64,000 nucleotides of DNA from an uncultured bacterium. GTDB lineage: Bacteria > Sysuimicrobiota > Sysuimicrobiia > Sysuimicrobiales > Sysuimicrobiaceae. The DNA lies in NCBI GenBank assembly GCA_938028835.1, contig CALIMJ010000002.1:1-64000 (forward strand). The letters run 5' to 3'. The position numbers were made by a program, and so were the translations under genes. The notes under the pieces were generated by a model, which was not told the DNA's origin, searched no databases, and worked only from the letters and a program-made list of their open reading frames with translations. Each line of letters opens with the position of its first letter. The first letter of the stretch is position 1. Positions 8,364-18,262 of this stretch are shown in pieces.

Positions 8364-8373
8364 AGAAAATTCT
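8364..8373. promoter_or_regulatory. Candidate IclR operator
   Basis: AGAAAATTCT, an AGAA/TTCT inverted repeat in an AT-rich patch of an otherwise GC-rich gap, lies 8 bp upstream of the -35 box of the malate synthase promoter and just ahead of the iclR start. The position suits dual control. Assignment to this IclR is inference. Confidence 0.4.
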
Positions 8374-8381
8374 TCCGTAGG

Positions 8382-8410
8382 TTGACAGCACCCCGCCGGG
8401 CGGCTACGTT
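8382..8410 (+). promoter_or_regulatory. Sigma70-type promoter for malate synthase-glcDEF
   Basis: TTGACA at 8382-8387, exactly 17 bp spacer, TACGTT at 8405-8410. A leader of about 90 bases to the malate synthase ATG follows. The perfect -35 box and ideal spacing make this the best promoter in the region. Confidence 0.6.
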
Positions 8411-8505
8411 GGCGGCGAGGACGCTGCCTCCCCACATGCGGAGGGCCGCGCGGAACCGGGGCCTTTGCGGGTCCCGCGAGGACAGGCTCAGTGGAGGTGA
8501 CGGCC

Positions 8506-10086
8506 ATGGAAGTGGCAGCGCGTGGGGTGGAAGTGCTCGCGGACGCGGGTCCGGTGCAGGCCGAAGTACTCACCCCAGAGGCGCTGGAGTTCGTGGCGGG
8601 GTTGCACCGGGAATTCGAGAGTACCCGCCGCAGCCTGTTGGAGAGGCGGGCGCAGCGGCAGGTGGAGCTTCTGGCGGGTGCGATGCCCGACTTCCTGCCC
8701 GAGACCCGGTGGGTGCGGGAGTCGGAGTGGAAGGTGGCCCCCGCTCCCCCGGACCTGCAGGACCGCAGGGTGGAGATCACGGGCCCGGTGGACCGCAAGA
8801 TGATGATCAACGCCCTCAACTCCGGCGCCCAGGTGTTCATGGCGGACTTCGAGGACGCGCTGTCCCCCACGTGGAGCAACGTGGTGGTGGGGCAGAAGAA
8901 TCTCATGGACGCTGTGCGGCGGACCATCGAGTACACGAGCCCGGAAGGGAAGCACTACCGGCTCGGAGAGCAGGTGGCCACCCTGCTGGTCCGGCCGCGG
9001 GGCTGGCACCTGGTGGAGCGACACGTCCGGATAGACGGCCAGCCCATCTCGGGCGCCCTGTTCGACTTCGGCCTGTACTTCTTCCACAACGCCCGGGAGC
9101 TCCTGGAGCGGGGGACGGGGCCCTATTTCTACCTGCCGAAGCTGGAAAACCACCTGGAGGCGCGGCTGTGGAACCACGTGTTCCAGTACGCGCAGGACGC
9201 CCTGGGGATCCCGAGGGGCACGATCCGCGCCACCGTCCTCATCGAGACCATCCTGGCGGCCTTCGAGATGGACGAGATCCTGTACGAGCTCCGGGACCAC
9301 GCCTCGGGATTGAACGCGGGACGGTGGGACTACATCTTCAGCGTCATCAAGAAGTTCCGCCACCGCCCCGACTTCGTGCTGCCGGACCGGGCCCAGGTGA
9401 CCATGACGGTGCCCTTCATGCGGGCGTACACGGAGCTGCTGGTGAAGACCTGCCACCGCCGGGGAGCGCACGCCATTGGGGGGATGGCCGCCTTCATCCC
9501 TAGCCGGAAGGACCCCGAGGTGAACGAGCGGGCCCTCGCCAAGGTGCGGGAGGACAAGGAGCGGGAGTCCGCGGACGGTTTCGACGGGACCTGGGTGGCG
9601 CACCCCGACCTAGTGCCGGTGGCGCTGGAGCCCTTCACCCGGGTCCTGGCGGGGCGACCCCACCAGAAGCACCGGCTCCGGGAGGACGTGCAGGTCCTGG
9701 CCAGCCACCTGTTGGACGTTCGGGTGCCGGGCGGGACGATCACAGAGGCGGGGGTGGTGAACAACGTCAGCGTGGCGCTCCAGTACCTGGACTCCTGGCT
9801 TCAGGGGACAGGGGCAGCGGCCATCTACAACCTCATGGAGGACACCGCCACCGCGGAGATCTGTCGGGCGCAGCTGTGGCAGTGGATCCACCACGGTGGG
9901 AAGATGGAGGACGGGAGGCCGGTGGACGCGGACCTGTACCGGAAGGTGCGGGACCAGGAGCTCGAGCGGTTGGGCGGGCAACCCGGGTCCCGGCTGCGGG
10001 AGGCCGCCGAGATCCTGGACCAGCTGGTCCTGCGGGAGGAGTTCGTGGACTTCCTCACGCTGGTGGCCTACGACCGACTTGACTGA
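8506..10086 (+). CDS. aceB: Malate synthase (A type)
   Basis: 526 residues, the usual length of malate synthase A. It condenses glyoxylate with acetyl-CoA to malate. Typical stretches: [24 protein letters not shown], and [21 protein letters not shown] around the substrate site. The ATG at 8506 is preferred over the GTG at 8491 because GGAGG lies 8 bases before it. glcD starts within or immediately after the stop, so malate synthase and glycolate oxidase form one unit: glycolate to glyoxylate to malate. No isocitrate lyase is present here. Confidence 0.96.
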   Translation: MEVAARGVEVLADAGPVQAEVLTPEALEFVAGLHREFESTRRSLLERRAQRQVELLAGAMPDFLPETRWVRESEWKVAPAPPDLQDRRVEITGPVDRKMMINALNSGAQVFMADFEDALSPTWSNVVVGQKNLMDAVRRTIEYTSPEGKHYRLGEQVATLLVRPRGWHLVERHVRIDGQPISGALFDFGLYFFHNARELLERGTGPYFYLPKLENHLEARLWNHVFQYAQDALGIPRGTIRATVLIETILAAFEMDEILYELRDHASGLNAGRWDYIFSVIKKFRHRPDFVLPDRAQVTMTVPFMRAYTELLVKTCHRRGAHAIGGMAAFIPSRKDPEVNERALAKVREDKERESADGFDGTWVAHPDLVPVALEPFTRVLAGRPHQKHRLREDVQVLASHLLDVRVPGGTITEAGVVNNVSVALQYLDSWLQGTGAAAIYNLMEDTATAEICRAQLWQWIHHGGKMEDGRPVDADLYRKVRDQELERLGGQPGSRLREAAEILDQLVLREEFVDFLTLVAYDRLD

Positions 10087-10090
10087 GGCC

Positions 10091-11500
10091 GTGGATCGCG
10101 CGCGCGTCCTCCAGGGACTGCGGGCCCTGTACCCGGAGGGCCGGATTCTCACCCGGCCCGCGGAGCTGGCGGCCTACGAGTCCGACGCCCTCACCGCGTT
10201 TCGGGCGCGGCCCCTGGCGGTGGTGCTGCCGGAGACGCGGGAGGAGGTCGTGGCGACGGTGCGCTGGTGTCACCGCCACGGGGTCCCCTTCGTGGCGCGG
10301 GGGAGTGGCACCAGCCTGTCGGGCGGCTCCCTGCCCGTCCCCGAGGGGATCGTCATCGCCCTCAACCGCCTGAACCGCATCCTGCGGCTAGACCCGGAGG
10401 AGCGCATCGCGGTGGTGGAGCCGGGAGTGGTGAACCTGGACGTCTCCCGCGCGGCCGCGCCCTTCGGCCTGTACTACGCCCCGGACCCCAGCAGCCAGCC
10501 CGTGTGCACCATCGGCGGCAACGTGGCCTTCAACTCCGGAGGCGCCCACTGCCTGAAGTACGGCATGACCAGCAACCACGTGCTGGCCCTGGAGGTGGTG
10601 CTGGCTGACGGGGAGGTGGTGCGCTTCGGGGGCGAGAGCCTGGAGGGGGTGGGGCCGGACCTGGTGGGTCTGTTCGTGGGCTCCGAGGGGCTGTTCGGGA
10701 TCGCCCTGGAGGTCACGTTGCGGCTGGTCCCAAAGCCGGAAGCGTACCGCACGGTGCTGGCCGCGTACCGCAGCCTGGAGGCCGCGGGGGACGCGGTGGC
10801 GCAGGTGGTGGCTTCAGGCCTGTTGCCGGGTGCGGTGGAGATCATGGACCGGCTCAGCATCGAGGCCGCGGAGGCCGCGGTGCACGCGGGCTACCCCGAG
10901 GACGCAGCGGCACTGCTCCTCGTGGAGCTGGAGGGGGAGGAGCCCGAGGTGGAGGCGGAGCTGGTGGAGCTGCTGGAGGTGGTGCGGGCGTCCGGGGCCT
11001 ACGAGGTGCGGCTGGCCCGGGACGAGGCGGACCGTCAGAGGATCTGGAAAGGCCGGAAGGGCGCCTTTTCCGCCGTGGGACGGCTGAGCCCGGACTACCT
11101 GGTGCAGGACGGGGTGGTGCCAAGGACGCGCCTGGGCATCGCGCTGGCGGAGATCGAGCGGCTGAGTCGGAAGTACGGACTGCGGGTGGCGAACGTGTTC
11201 CACGCAGGGGACGGTAACCTCCACCCCCTGATCCTCTACGATGGGCGCCAGCCGGGCCAGCTGCAGCGGGCGGAGGAGCTGGCGGGGGAGATCCTGCGCC
11301 TGTGCATCCGGCTGGGGGGATCCATCACGGGCGAACACGGGGTGGGCATGGAGAAGCGGCAGTACCTCGCGGAGATGTTCTCGGAGCAGGACCTGGAGGT
11401 CATGCGCAGGCTGCGCCGGGCCATGGATCCCGGCGAGATCGCCAACCGGGGCAAGATGTTCCCCGTGCCGCAGCAGCTGGAAGCCGCCGCGGCGAGCTAG
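10091..11500 (+). CDS. glcD: Glycolate oxidase subunit GlcD (FAD-linked)
   Basis: 469 residues, PCMH-type FAD flavoprotein with FAD-oxidase C-terminal domain. FAD motifs: [10 protein letters not shown] near residue 69 and [13 protein letters not shown] near 140; C-terminal [10 protein letters not shown] near 412. It oxidises glycolate (or D-lactate) to the 2-oxo acid, passing electrons through GlcE and GlcF to the quinone pool. The start is uncertain: GTG at 10091 is used, but an in-frame TTG at 10079 would overlap the malate synthase stop. No clear ribosome site precedes either, suggesting coupling. Confidence 0.94.
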   Translation: MDRARVLQGLRALYPEGRILTRPAELAAYESDALTAFRARPLAVVLPETREEVVATVRWCHRHGVPFVARGSGTSLSGGSLPVPEGIVIALNRLNRILRLDPEERIAVVEPGVVNLDVSRAAAPFGLYYAPDPSSQPVCTIGGNVAFNSGGAHCLKYGMTSNHVLALEVVLADGEVVRFGGESLEGVGPDLVGLFVGSEGLFGIALEVTLRLVPKPEAYRTVLAAYRSLEAAGDAVAQVVASGLLPGAVEIMDRLSIEAAEAAVHAGYPEDAAALLLVELEGEEPEVEAELVELLEVVRASGAYEVRLARDEADRQRIWKGRKGAFSAVGRLSPDYLVQDGVVPRTRLGIALAEIERLSRKYGLRVANVFHAGDGNLHPLILYDGRQPGQLQRAEELAGEILRLCIRLGGSITGEHGVGMEKRQYLAEMFSEQDLEVMRRLRRAMDPGEIANRGKMFPVPQQLEAAAAS

Positions 11501-11504
11501 GCCC

Positions 11505-12581
11505 GTGCGCACGGGCGCGGTCCTGAGGCCCTCGGACGTGGATTCCCTGCGGGAGGCGGTACGCCAGCAGCCCCGCGTGTGGCCGAGGGGAGCCGGGACC
11601 AAGACCGCCCTCGCCCCTCCGGAGGGCGCGGTGGTGGTGGAGGTGTCGCAGCTGCGCGGCGTCCTCGACTACGACCCCGCGGAGTTCACCTTCACGGCCC
11701 TGGCGGGTACCCCCGTGCGGGAAGTGGAAGAGCTGCTGGGCCGGCACGGCCAGTACCTGCCCTTCGACCCGCCCCTTTCCGCCGCCGGCGCCACCCTGGG
11801 TGGTACGCTGGCCAGCGGGCTGAGCGGCCCGGGCCGGTACCGGTACGGCGGCGTCCGGGACTTCGTGCTGGGCGTGCGGTTCGTGGATGGGCGGGGGGAG
11901 CTAGTGCGCGCGGGCGGCAAGGTGGTGAAGAACGCCGCAGGGTTCGACTTGGCCAAGCTCATGGCCGGCAGCCTCGGCCGGCTGGGCGTGGTGGTGGAGC
12001 TGTCCTTCAAGGTGTTCCCCGCTCCCAGGGCGCGCGCCAGCCTGCGCGTGGACCGGCCGGGCTTCGAGGCTGCCTGGGGACTGCTCCGGGCGCTGTACAC
12101 CAGCTCCTTCGACCTGGAGGCGGTGGACCTGGTGCCGCCCGGCACGGTGTGGGTGCGGGTGGCGGGCCGGCCGGAGTCCCTTCCGACGCGGGTGCAGCGC
12201 CTGCGGGCGTTCCTCCAGGGCGGGGAGGTGGTGGAGGGCGACTCCGGGATCTGGGAAGAGGTCCGGGAGTTCCGGTGGGTGCCGTCGGGCTGGACGCTGG
12301 TGAAAGTTCCGGTCACGCCGCGCCGCGTGCTGGACCTGGAGCGGGAGCTGCTGCCCACCGCGAGCCTGCGCCGGTACTCCGCGGGAGGAAACGTAGCCTG
12401 GGTGGCATGGCCGGAAGAGCCCGCGGCCCTGTCGGATTTGCTGGAGCGCCTGGACCTGCGGGGCCTGCGGGTGCTGGGACCGCCGGGGCTGCCCTTCCTG
12501 GGACGGGTGGACTCCGACGGGTTTTCGAGCCGGGTCAAACAGGCCCTGGACCCCGTGGGCCGGTTCGGACCCTACCCGTAG
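11505..12581 (+). CDS. glcE: Glycolate oxidase subunit GlcE
   Basis: 358 residues with a PCMH FAD-binding domain but without the long C-terminal domain of GlcD, as normal for GlcE. Motifs: AGATLGGTLASGLSGP and the subunit-typical GGKVVKNAAGFDLAKLMAGS. It pairs with GlcD and GlcF in the membrane-associated glycolate oxidase. The GTG start lies 4 bp after the glcD stop. Confidence 0.92.
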   Translation: MRTGAVLRPSDVDSLREAVRQQPRVWPRGAGTKTALAPPEGAVVVEVSQLRGVLDYDPAEFTFTALAGTPVREVEELLGRHGQYLPFDPPLSAAGATLGGTLASGLSGPGRYRYGGVRDFVLGVRFVDGRGELVRAGGKVVKNAAGFDLAKLMAGSLGRLGVVVELSFKVFPAPRARASLRVDRPGFEAAWGLLRALYTSSFDLEAVDLVPPGTVWVRVAGRPESLPTRVQRLRAFLQGGEVVEGDSGIWEEVREFRWVPSGWTLVKVPVTPRRVLDLERELLPTASLRRYSAGGNVAWVAWPEEPAALSDLLERLDLRGLRVLGPPGLPFLGRVDSDGFSSRVKQALDPVGRFGPYP

Positions 12582-12615
12582 GGGTCACTGGCCGCGGTGC
12601 AACCGGAGGCGTGAG

Positions 12616-13893
12616 GTGCTGCACGAGATCCCCGTGGATCGCTACGGGGCGGTAGGCCGGCGGATGGCTAGGGCCGTAGAGGCGTGCGTGCACTGCGGCT
12701 TCTGTCTGGCGGCGTGCCCCACGTACCGGGTCCTGGGAGAGGAAATGGACTCTCCCCGGGGTCGCATCTTCCTCATGAAGGAGGTCCTGGAAGGTCATCT
12801 GGAGCCGCAGGAAGCCGCACCGTTCGTAGACCGGTGCCTGGGTTGCTTTGGGTGCGTCACCGCGTGTCCGTCCGGGGTGGCGTACGGGGAGCTGCTCACA
12901 CCCTACCGCGAGTACGCGTCCGCGAAGGTCAGCCGGTCCTGGCCGGACCGGCTGCTCCGCTGGCTGACGATGGAGACGCTGCCGTACCCCGGGCGTCTGC
13001 GGGCGGCCTTACGGCTCGCGCGGCTGGTCCGACCCGCCGCCCCCTACCTCCCGGCCCGGTTGCGGGCCATGGTGAGCCTCGTACCCGACCGGCTGTCGCG
13101 GCAGCGCGGTACTGCGTCCACCGTCGCCCCTGCGGGAGCACGCCGGGCCCGGGTGGCGGTGCTGGTGGGCTGCGTGCAGCGGGTCCTACACCCGGAGATC
13201 CACGAGGCCACGGTGCGGGTGCTGGCGCGCAACGGCGTGGAGGTGGTGGTGCCGGACGACCAGGGCTGCTGCGGGGCGCTGGCCATGCACGTGGGAGAAG
13301 GGGCGCGGGCCCGCCAGCTGGCGCGGCGGAACCTGTCGGCGTTCCCGGACGACGTGGACGCGGTGATCACCGACGCCGCGGGCTGCGGGTCGGCCATGAA
13401 GGAGTACGGCTTCCTGTTCGCCGGACAGCCGGAGGAGGAGCAGGCTCGAAAGCTGGCCGCGCGGGTGCGGGACGTGAGCGAGTTCCTGGACGGGCTGGGG
13501 ATCGAAGCCCCTCCTCCCTTACTGGCGCCTGCGCGGGCCGTGTACCAGGACGCCTGCCATCTCCTGCACGCGCAGGGCGTGCGGGACGCGCCGCGCCGGC
13601 TGCTAGGCACGGTGGGCAACCTGGAGGTGGTGGAGCCTGCGGAGGCCGAGCTGTGCTGCGGGTCCGCGGGAACGTACAGCTTGGAGCACCCCGACGTCGC
13701 GGCGGAGCTCGGGCGCCGCAAGGCGCGGGGGCTGCTGGCGGCGGACCCGGACGTGGTGGTCACCGGGAACGTAGGCTGCATGGTCCAGATCCGCGCGCAC
13801 CTGCGGGCTGCGGGGCGTCCGGTCCCTGTGCTCCACACGGTCCAGGTCCTGGACCTGGCTTACCGCGGGCAGGGCTTCCCCCGGCTCGCGTGA
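12616..13893 (+). CDS. glcF: Glycolate oxidase iron-sulfur subunit GlcF
   Basis: 425 residues. Two ferredoxin-like 4Fe-4S motifs near the N-terminus (CVHCGFCLAACP at about 24-35 and CLGCFGCVTACP at about 75-86), followed by two CCG domains (GCCGALAMHVGE and CCGSAGTYSLEH). This is the electron-transfer subunit linking GlcD/GlcE to quinone. The GTG start has GGAGG 6 bases upstream. Last gene of the operon; it converges on the CitE-like gene 8 bp away. Confidence 0.94.
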   Translation: MLHEIPVDRYGAVGRRMARAVEACVHCGFCLAACPTYRVLGEEMDSPRGRIFLMKEVLEGHLEPQEAAPFVDRCLGCFGCVTACPSGVAYGELLTPYREYASAKVSRSWPDRLLRWLTMETLPYPGRLRAALRLARLVRPAAPYLPARLRAMVSLVPDRLSRQRGTASTVAPAGARRARVAVLVGCVQRVLHPEIHEATVRVLARNGVEVVVPDDQGCCGALAMHVGEGARARQLARRNLSAFPDDVDAVITDAAGCGSAMKEYGFLFAGQPEEEQARKLAARVRDVSEFLDGLGIEAPPPLLAPARAVYQDACHLLHAQGVRDAPRRLLGTVGNLEVVEPAEAELCCGSAGTYSLEHPDVAAELGRRKARGLLAADPDVVVTGNVGCMVQIRAHLRAAGRPVPVLHTVQVLDLAYRGQGFPRLA

Positions 13894-13901
13894 ACCGAAG
13901 C

Positions 13902-14807
13902 CTACGACCGCGCCCGGGCCAGGGTCGCCTGGGCCATGCGCAGGGAGGCCGCGTCCACCATCTTGCCGTCCACGGTGAGGGCTCCTCGGCCGGCGAGCTG
14001 AGCCTGCTCGTACGCCGTCACCACCTTCCGGGCCCACTCCACCTCCTCCTCCGTCGGCGCGAATACCTCGTGCACGACCGGGATCTGGGCGGGGTGGATG
14101 CACCACTTGCCGTCGAAGCCCAGACTGCGGGCTACCCGGCACAGCCTGCGGAAGGCCTCCAGGTCGCGGAACTCCGCCGCGGGGCCATCAAACGCCCGGA
14201 GCCCAGCGGCGCGGGCCGCCACCACCACCCGCATCATGGGGTAGTGCCAGCGGTGGCCTGGGTAGACCACGTCCCACTGGTCCTCGGTCCCGATGGCGGA
14301 GCTGGGGATGCCCGCGGACGCGGCGAAGTCGCCGGGCCCGAAGCTCAGGGCCTGCAGGCGCGGGCTGGCCGTGGCCAGCTGCTCCACGCGGGCGAGGCCG
14401 GCGGCCGTCTCCACCAGGGCGTGGATCCCGATGCGCCTTCGCAGGCCCACGCGGGCCTCGATCTGCGCCAGCAGGATGTCCACGAAGGTCAATTCCTCCG
14501 GCCGACTCACCTTGGGCACGATCACGCAGTCCAGCTGGGCGCCCGCGGCCTCGCACACTTCCACCAGGTCCCGGTACGCCCACGGCGTGTCCAGACCGTT
14601 GATGCGGACCATGCGGGTCTTGCCCCCCCAGTCCAGTTCCCGCAACGCCCGCGCCGCGTGCGCCCGGGCGGTGTCCTTCAGGTCCGGCGGGACCGCGTCC
14701 TCCAGATCCAGGAACACCGCGTCCGCCTGGGAAGCCACCGCCTTCTCCACCTTGCGGGGCTCCGAGGCGGGTACCGCCAGGATGGAGCGCTCCCACCGCT
14801 CGTCCAT
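13902..14807 (-). CDS. HpcH/HpaI-family CoA ester lyase (CitE/malyl-CoA lyase-like)
   Basis: 301 residues, TIM-barrel citrate-lyase-beta-like protein. It shows VFLDLEDAVPPDLKD, RINGLDTPW, IHALVETAAGLARVE (metal-binding Glu), LSFGPGDFAAS (metal Asp) and GKWCIHPAQI. Relatives cleave or make malyl-CoA, beta-methylmalyl-CoA or citramalyl-CoA, giving glyoxylate or pyruvate plus an acyl-CoA. Beside malate synthase and glycolate oxidase, a malyl-CoA or methylmalyl-CoA lyase is the best guess, but exact specificity cannot be read. The start is the ATG at 14807 with GGAGG in front; a TACAAT at 14863-14858 could be its -10 box. Confidence 0.85.
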   Translation of the reverse strand: MDERWERSILAVPASEPRKVEKAVASQADAVFLDLEDAVPPDLKDTARAHAARALRELDWGGKTRMVRINGLDTPWAYRDLVEVCEAAGAQLDCVIVPKVSRPEELTFVDILLAQIEARVGLRRRIGIHALVETAAGLARVEQLATASPRLQALSFGPGDFAASAGIPSSAIGTEDQWDVVYPGHRWHYPMMRVVVAARAAGLRAFDGPAAEFRDLEAFRRLCRVARSLGFDGKWCIHPAQIPVVHEVFAPTEEEVEWARKVVTAYEQAQLAGRGALTVDGKMVDAASLRMAQATLARARS

Positions 14808-14884
14808 GGCCACCTCCACGGGGCGGTCTGAGACAATGGCACAAGAGCTTCGGTCCGATTGTACGGCCTGCGGGGAGGTCGCGG

Positions 14885-16333
14885 GTGGAACAGCGGCGGG
14901 TGGTCACCGTGGCGGTGATGCTGGGCATGTTCCTGGCGGCCCTGGACACCACCATCGTGGCCACGGCCCTACCGACCATCGCCCGGGTGCTGGGGGGGTT
15001 GGAGCTCTACGCGTGGGTGGTGGCCAGCTACTCGCTGGCGCTGACCGCGGCCACCCCAGTGTTCGGCGGTCTGGCGGACCGCTACGGGCGGCGGCCGGTG
15101 TACCTGCTGGGGGTGGCGATTTTTCTCGGAGGCTCGGCCCTGTGCGGGGCCGCGCGGTCCATGCCGGAGCTGGTGGTGTTCCGCGCGGTGCAGGGCGTCG
15201 GGGGCGGAGCGCTGCTGCCCGTGGCCATCACCATCGTGGGCGACCTGTTCAGCCTGGAGGAGCGAGCCCGCGTTCAGGGCCTGTTCAGCGGCGTGTGGGG
15301 GGTGGCGAGCGTGGTGGGCCCGTTGCTGGGTGGGTTCCTGGTGGACCGAGGGGCGTGGCGGTGGATCTTCTACGCCAACCTGCCGCTGGGGCTGGTGACC
15401 CTGTGGGTGGTGGCGCGCAAGTACCGGGAGCCACCGGTTCGGGCTGAGGGCCCCGTGGACGTGGTGGGGGCCGCGCTGCTGGTAGCGTGCGTGGTGGTGG
15501 GCCTGTGGAGCCTGGAGCGCGCGTCCTTCGGCCCGGGTCTGGCTCTGTCCGGGCTGCTGGCTGCCGCCTTTGTGGTGTGGGAGTCCCGCTCGAGTCACCC
15601 GGTCGTTCCCCTGCGCCTATTCCGGAACCGGCTGGTCAGCGCGGCTTCCGTGACCGGCTTTTTGGTGGGGGCGGCGTTGTTCGGGAGCCTGTACTACGTG
15701 CCGCTGTTCGTGCAGGGGGTCCAGGGCAGGGGGCCCACGGAGGCGGGAGCCGTCCTGACCCCGCTCATGCTGGCGTGGACCGCGGCCAGCAGCCTGGGTG
15801 GCCGGCTGGTCCTGCGGTTCGGGTTCCAGCGGGTGGCCCTGGCGGGCGTGGGGCTGCTGGGGGCGGGGTTCGCGGTACTGGTAGGAATGCCGACGGATGC
15901 GTCGGCGGGCCCCGTGCGGTGGGCCACGGCGCTGCTGGGCACCGGCATGGGCCTGGTGGTGCTGGTCACGGTGCTGGCAGTACAGAGCTCCGTCCCCTAC
16001 ACGGAGCGGGGCCTGGCGACCTCCTTGACCCTGTTCTTCCGCAGCATCGGGGGCGCGGTGGGCGTGAGCGTGCTGGGTAGCCTGATGGTGAGACGGTTGC
16101 GGGCCGCAGGGGTTGAGGTGGGTCAGCTGCGGGGGTTGCTGGACCCCGTGGAGCGGATGGCGCTTGGGCCCGAGGTGCTGGAGCCCCTGCGGGTTCACCT
16201 GGCGGCGGGGCTGGAGGCCGTGTTTACCGCGTCCCTGGTCCTGAGCGGGTTGGCCCTGCTCTCCCTCCGCGCGTTCCCCGCAGGGCCGGTGTCAGAATCC
16301 GCAGGCGGGCCGGTGGGGGAGGCCGCGGACTGA
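14885..16333 (+). CDS. MFS drug:H+ antiporter, DHA2 (14-TM) family
   Basis: 482 residues, about 14 membrane helices. The motif A loop GGLADRYGRRPVYLLG follows helix 2, FLAALDTTIVATALPTI is in helix 1 (the DHA2 motif D1 LDxTIVNVALP type), and motif C is recognisable near VWGVASVVGPLLGGF. It probably exports drugs or metabolites by proton exchange across the inner membrane. GTG start with GGGGAGG upstream. Divergent from the CoA-ester lyase and convergent with hemH; no functional link to either is evident. Confidence 0.9.
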   Translation: MEQRRVVTVAVMLGMFLAALDTTIVATALPTIARVLGGLELYAWVVASYSLALTAATPVFGGLADRYGRRPVYLLGVAIFLGGSALCGAARSMPELVVFRAVQGVGGGALLPVAITIVGDLFSLEERARVQGLFSGVWGVASVVGPLLGGFLVDRGAWRWIFYANLPLGLVTLWVVARKYREPPVRAEGPVDVVGAALLVACVVVGLWSLERASFGPGLALSGLLAAAFVVWESRSSHPVVPLRLFRNRLVSAASVTGFLVGAALFGSLYYVPLFVQGVQGRGPTEAGAVLTPLMLAWTAASSLGGRLVLRFGFQRVALAGVGLLGAGFAVLVGMPTDASAGPVRWATALLGTGMGLVVLVTVLAVQSSVPYTERGLATSLTLFFRSIGGAVGVSVLGSLMVRRLRAAGVEVGQLRGLLDPVERMALGPEVLEPLRVHLAAGLEAVFTASLVLSGLALLSLRAFPAGPVSESAGGPVGEAAD

Positions 16334-16334
16334 A

Positions 16335-17255
16335 CTACAGCTCCCGGGCCGCGGCCACCACTTCCTGCCCCAGCCCTTCCAGGAACTCCGGGTCGGTGTT
16401 CAGCGAGTCCGTGCGCCGGAAGACCAGACCCAGGTCCGTGGCGCGTTCCGCGGCCTCCACGTCCAGGTCGTACAGGATCTCCAGGTGGTCTGCCACGAAC
16501 CCGATGGGCACAGCCAGCACCTGCCGGGGGCCGGAGCGGGCGATCTGCTCCAGCACATCCAGGATGTCCGGCCCCAGCCACCGGAAGGGCGTGTGGCCTG
16601 CGCTCTGGTAGCACAGCCTCCAGCGGGGGATCCCCATCCGGTCCACCAGGGCCTGCGCTGTCTCCCGCAACGTGCGGGGGTACGGGTCGTCCCACTCCAG
16701 GATGCGCTCGGGCAGGCTGTGGGCCGTGAACAGGACCTCCGTGGCCGCCGGGTCCGGGTCCGGGAAGCGCGCCAGCCCGGAGCGTATGCGGCGCTCCACC
16801 GCCGCGAGGTAGCCGGGGTTCAGGTGCCAGCAGCGGATGACCCGCACCCGTAGGTCCGGGACGGAACGGAACGCGGGCTGCGCGTACTCCAGGTACTCGT
16901 CCACGATCATGCGGGACTCGTGCGGCGCCAGCACCAGGGCCACCACCTCCCGCAGCCCGTCCTGTACCATCCGTGCGGCCACGTCCCCGACGAACGGCGG
17001 GCTGTGCTTCATCGCCAGATACACCTGGAAGGTCCCGGGAGACCGCCGGTCCAGGACCGCCTGGAGCCCGCGGGCCTGTGCCTCGGTGATCTCCCGCAGG
17101 GGTGAGGCGCCGCCGATCCGCCGGTACCGCTCCCGAAGGTCGGCCACCTCCTCCGGCGAGGGCGCCCGTCCGCGCCGGATGTGGGTGAAGTACGCCTCCA
17201 CCTCGTCCAGGTTGCGGGGCGTTCCGTAGGCCATGAGCAGCACGCCGACCGTCAC
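16335..17255 (-). CDS. hemH: Ferrochelatase / coproporphyrin ferrochelatase
   Basis: 306 residues, cytoplasmic HemH/CpfC fold. Motifs: LLMAYGTPRNLDEVEAYF at the N-terminus, active-site FTAHSLPERI, and SAGHTPFRWLGPDI. It inserts Fe2+ into the porphyrin. With HemQ in the same operon the natural substrate is probably coproporphyrin III, giving coprohaem (CpfC role). The GTG start overlaps the hemE stop. Distal gene of a chain of overlapping genes beginning with the HTH regulator at 20253. Confidence 0.93.
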   Translation of the reverse strand: MTVGVLLMAYGTPRNLDEVEAYFTHIRRGRAPSPEEVADLRERYRRIGGASPLREITEAQARGLQAVLDRRSPGTFQVYLAMKHSPPFVGDVAARMVQDGLREVVALVLAPHESRMIVDEYLEYAQPAFRSVPDLRVRVIRCWHLNPGYLAAVERRIRSGLARFPDPDPAATEVLFTAHSLPERILEWDDPYPRTLRETAQALVDRMGIPRWRLCYQSAGHTPFRWLGPDILDVLEQIARSGPRQVLAVPIGFVADHLEILYDLDVEAAERATDLGLVFRRTDSLNTDPEFLEGLGQEVVAAAREL

Positions 17256-18262
17256 CCGCGACTCCCCCTTTCGTGCACCCAGTCCACCAGCTCGGCAAGC
17301 CGATCGGGGTCGGTTTCCGGCATCACCCCGTGGCCCAGGTTGAAGATGTGACCGCGTAAGGCCCGACCCTGGGCTACGATGCGGCACACCTCTGCCCGCA
17401 GGGCGTGTCGGTCTCCCAGCAGCCGAGCGGGGTCGAGGTTGCCCTGTATGGCTTTCCCACCCAGGGTGGCCGCGGCCTCAGACAGCGGCACCCGCCAGTC
17501 CACGCCCACCACCTCCACGGGCAGATCCCGGAACTCCGCCAGCAGGTGCGCACACCCGGTGGCGAAGTAGATCCGCGGGACGCCGTCCACGGCCTGCAGC
17601 AGCTGGACCAGGTAGGGGCGCACCGCCCACCGGAAGTCCTCCGCCGACAGCACCCCCACCCACGAGTCGAACAGCTGAACCAGCTGGGCGCCCGCCTGCA
17701 CCTGGGCCCGGAGGTACGCGGCGAGGTTGGTGGCCAGGCGCGCGGCCAGGGCGTGCCACACCTCGGGACGGCGGTGCAGCAGGGCCCGGGTCCGGGGCCA
17801 GTCCCGGGACGGCCCACCCTCCACCAGGTAGGCGGCCACGGTGAACGGCGCCCCCGCAAAGCCCACCAGGGGCCGATCCAGGGCGGCCCTCACCAGACGG
17901 ACGGTCTGCGGGACGAACTCCAGTGCCTCCAGGTCGAGCTCGGGAAGGTGCGCGAGCCGTTCGACGCAGACCGGTGTCGAGAGGACCGGGCCGCGGCCCT
18001 CCGCCAGCTCGAACTCCAGGCCCATCCCCCACAGGGGCACCAGCAGGTCGCTGAACAGGATGGCGGCGTCCACGTCCATGCGGCGCAGGGGCTGCAGGGT
18101 GACCTGCGCAGCCAGCTCCGGCTCCCGGCACAGCTGCGCCAGGGAGTAGCGCTCCCGCAGCCTCCGGTACTCCGGAAGATAACGCCCCGCCTGCCGGAGG
18201 AACCACACGGGGGTGGTGTCCACAGGTTGCCCCAGGGCGGCGCGCAAGACGCGGTCCCTCAC
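17252..18262 (-). CDS. hemE: Uroporphyrinogen decarboxylase
   Basis: 336 residues, normal URO-D length. The signature FLRQAGRYLPEYR is at the N-terminus, and GFAGAPFTVAAYLVEGG and IFNLGHGVMPET are in the body. It converts uroporphyrinogen III to coproporphyrinogen III. The GTG start (GGGAGG 6 bases upstream) overlaps the stop of the 4TM gene, and its own stop overlaps hemH. The context is a coproporphyrin-dependent haem operon. Confidence 0.96.
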   Translation of the reverse strand: MRDRVLRAALGQPVDTTPVWFLRQAGRYLPEYRRLRERYSLAQLCREPELAAQVTLQPLRRMDVDAAILFSDLLVPLWGMGLEFELAEGRGPVLSTPVCVERLAHLPELDLEALEFVPQTVRLVRAALDRPLVGFAGAPFTVAAYLVEGGPSRDWPRTRALLHRRPEVWHALAARLATNLAAYLRAQVQAGAQLVQLFDSWVGVLSAEDFRWAVRPYLVQLLQAVDGVPRIYFATGCAHLLAEFRDLPVEVVGVDWRVPLSEAAATLGGKAIQGNLDPARLLGDRHALRAEVCRIVAQGRALRGHIFNLGHGVMPETDPDRLAELVDWVHERGSRG

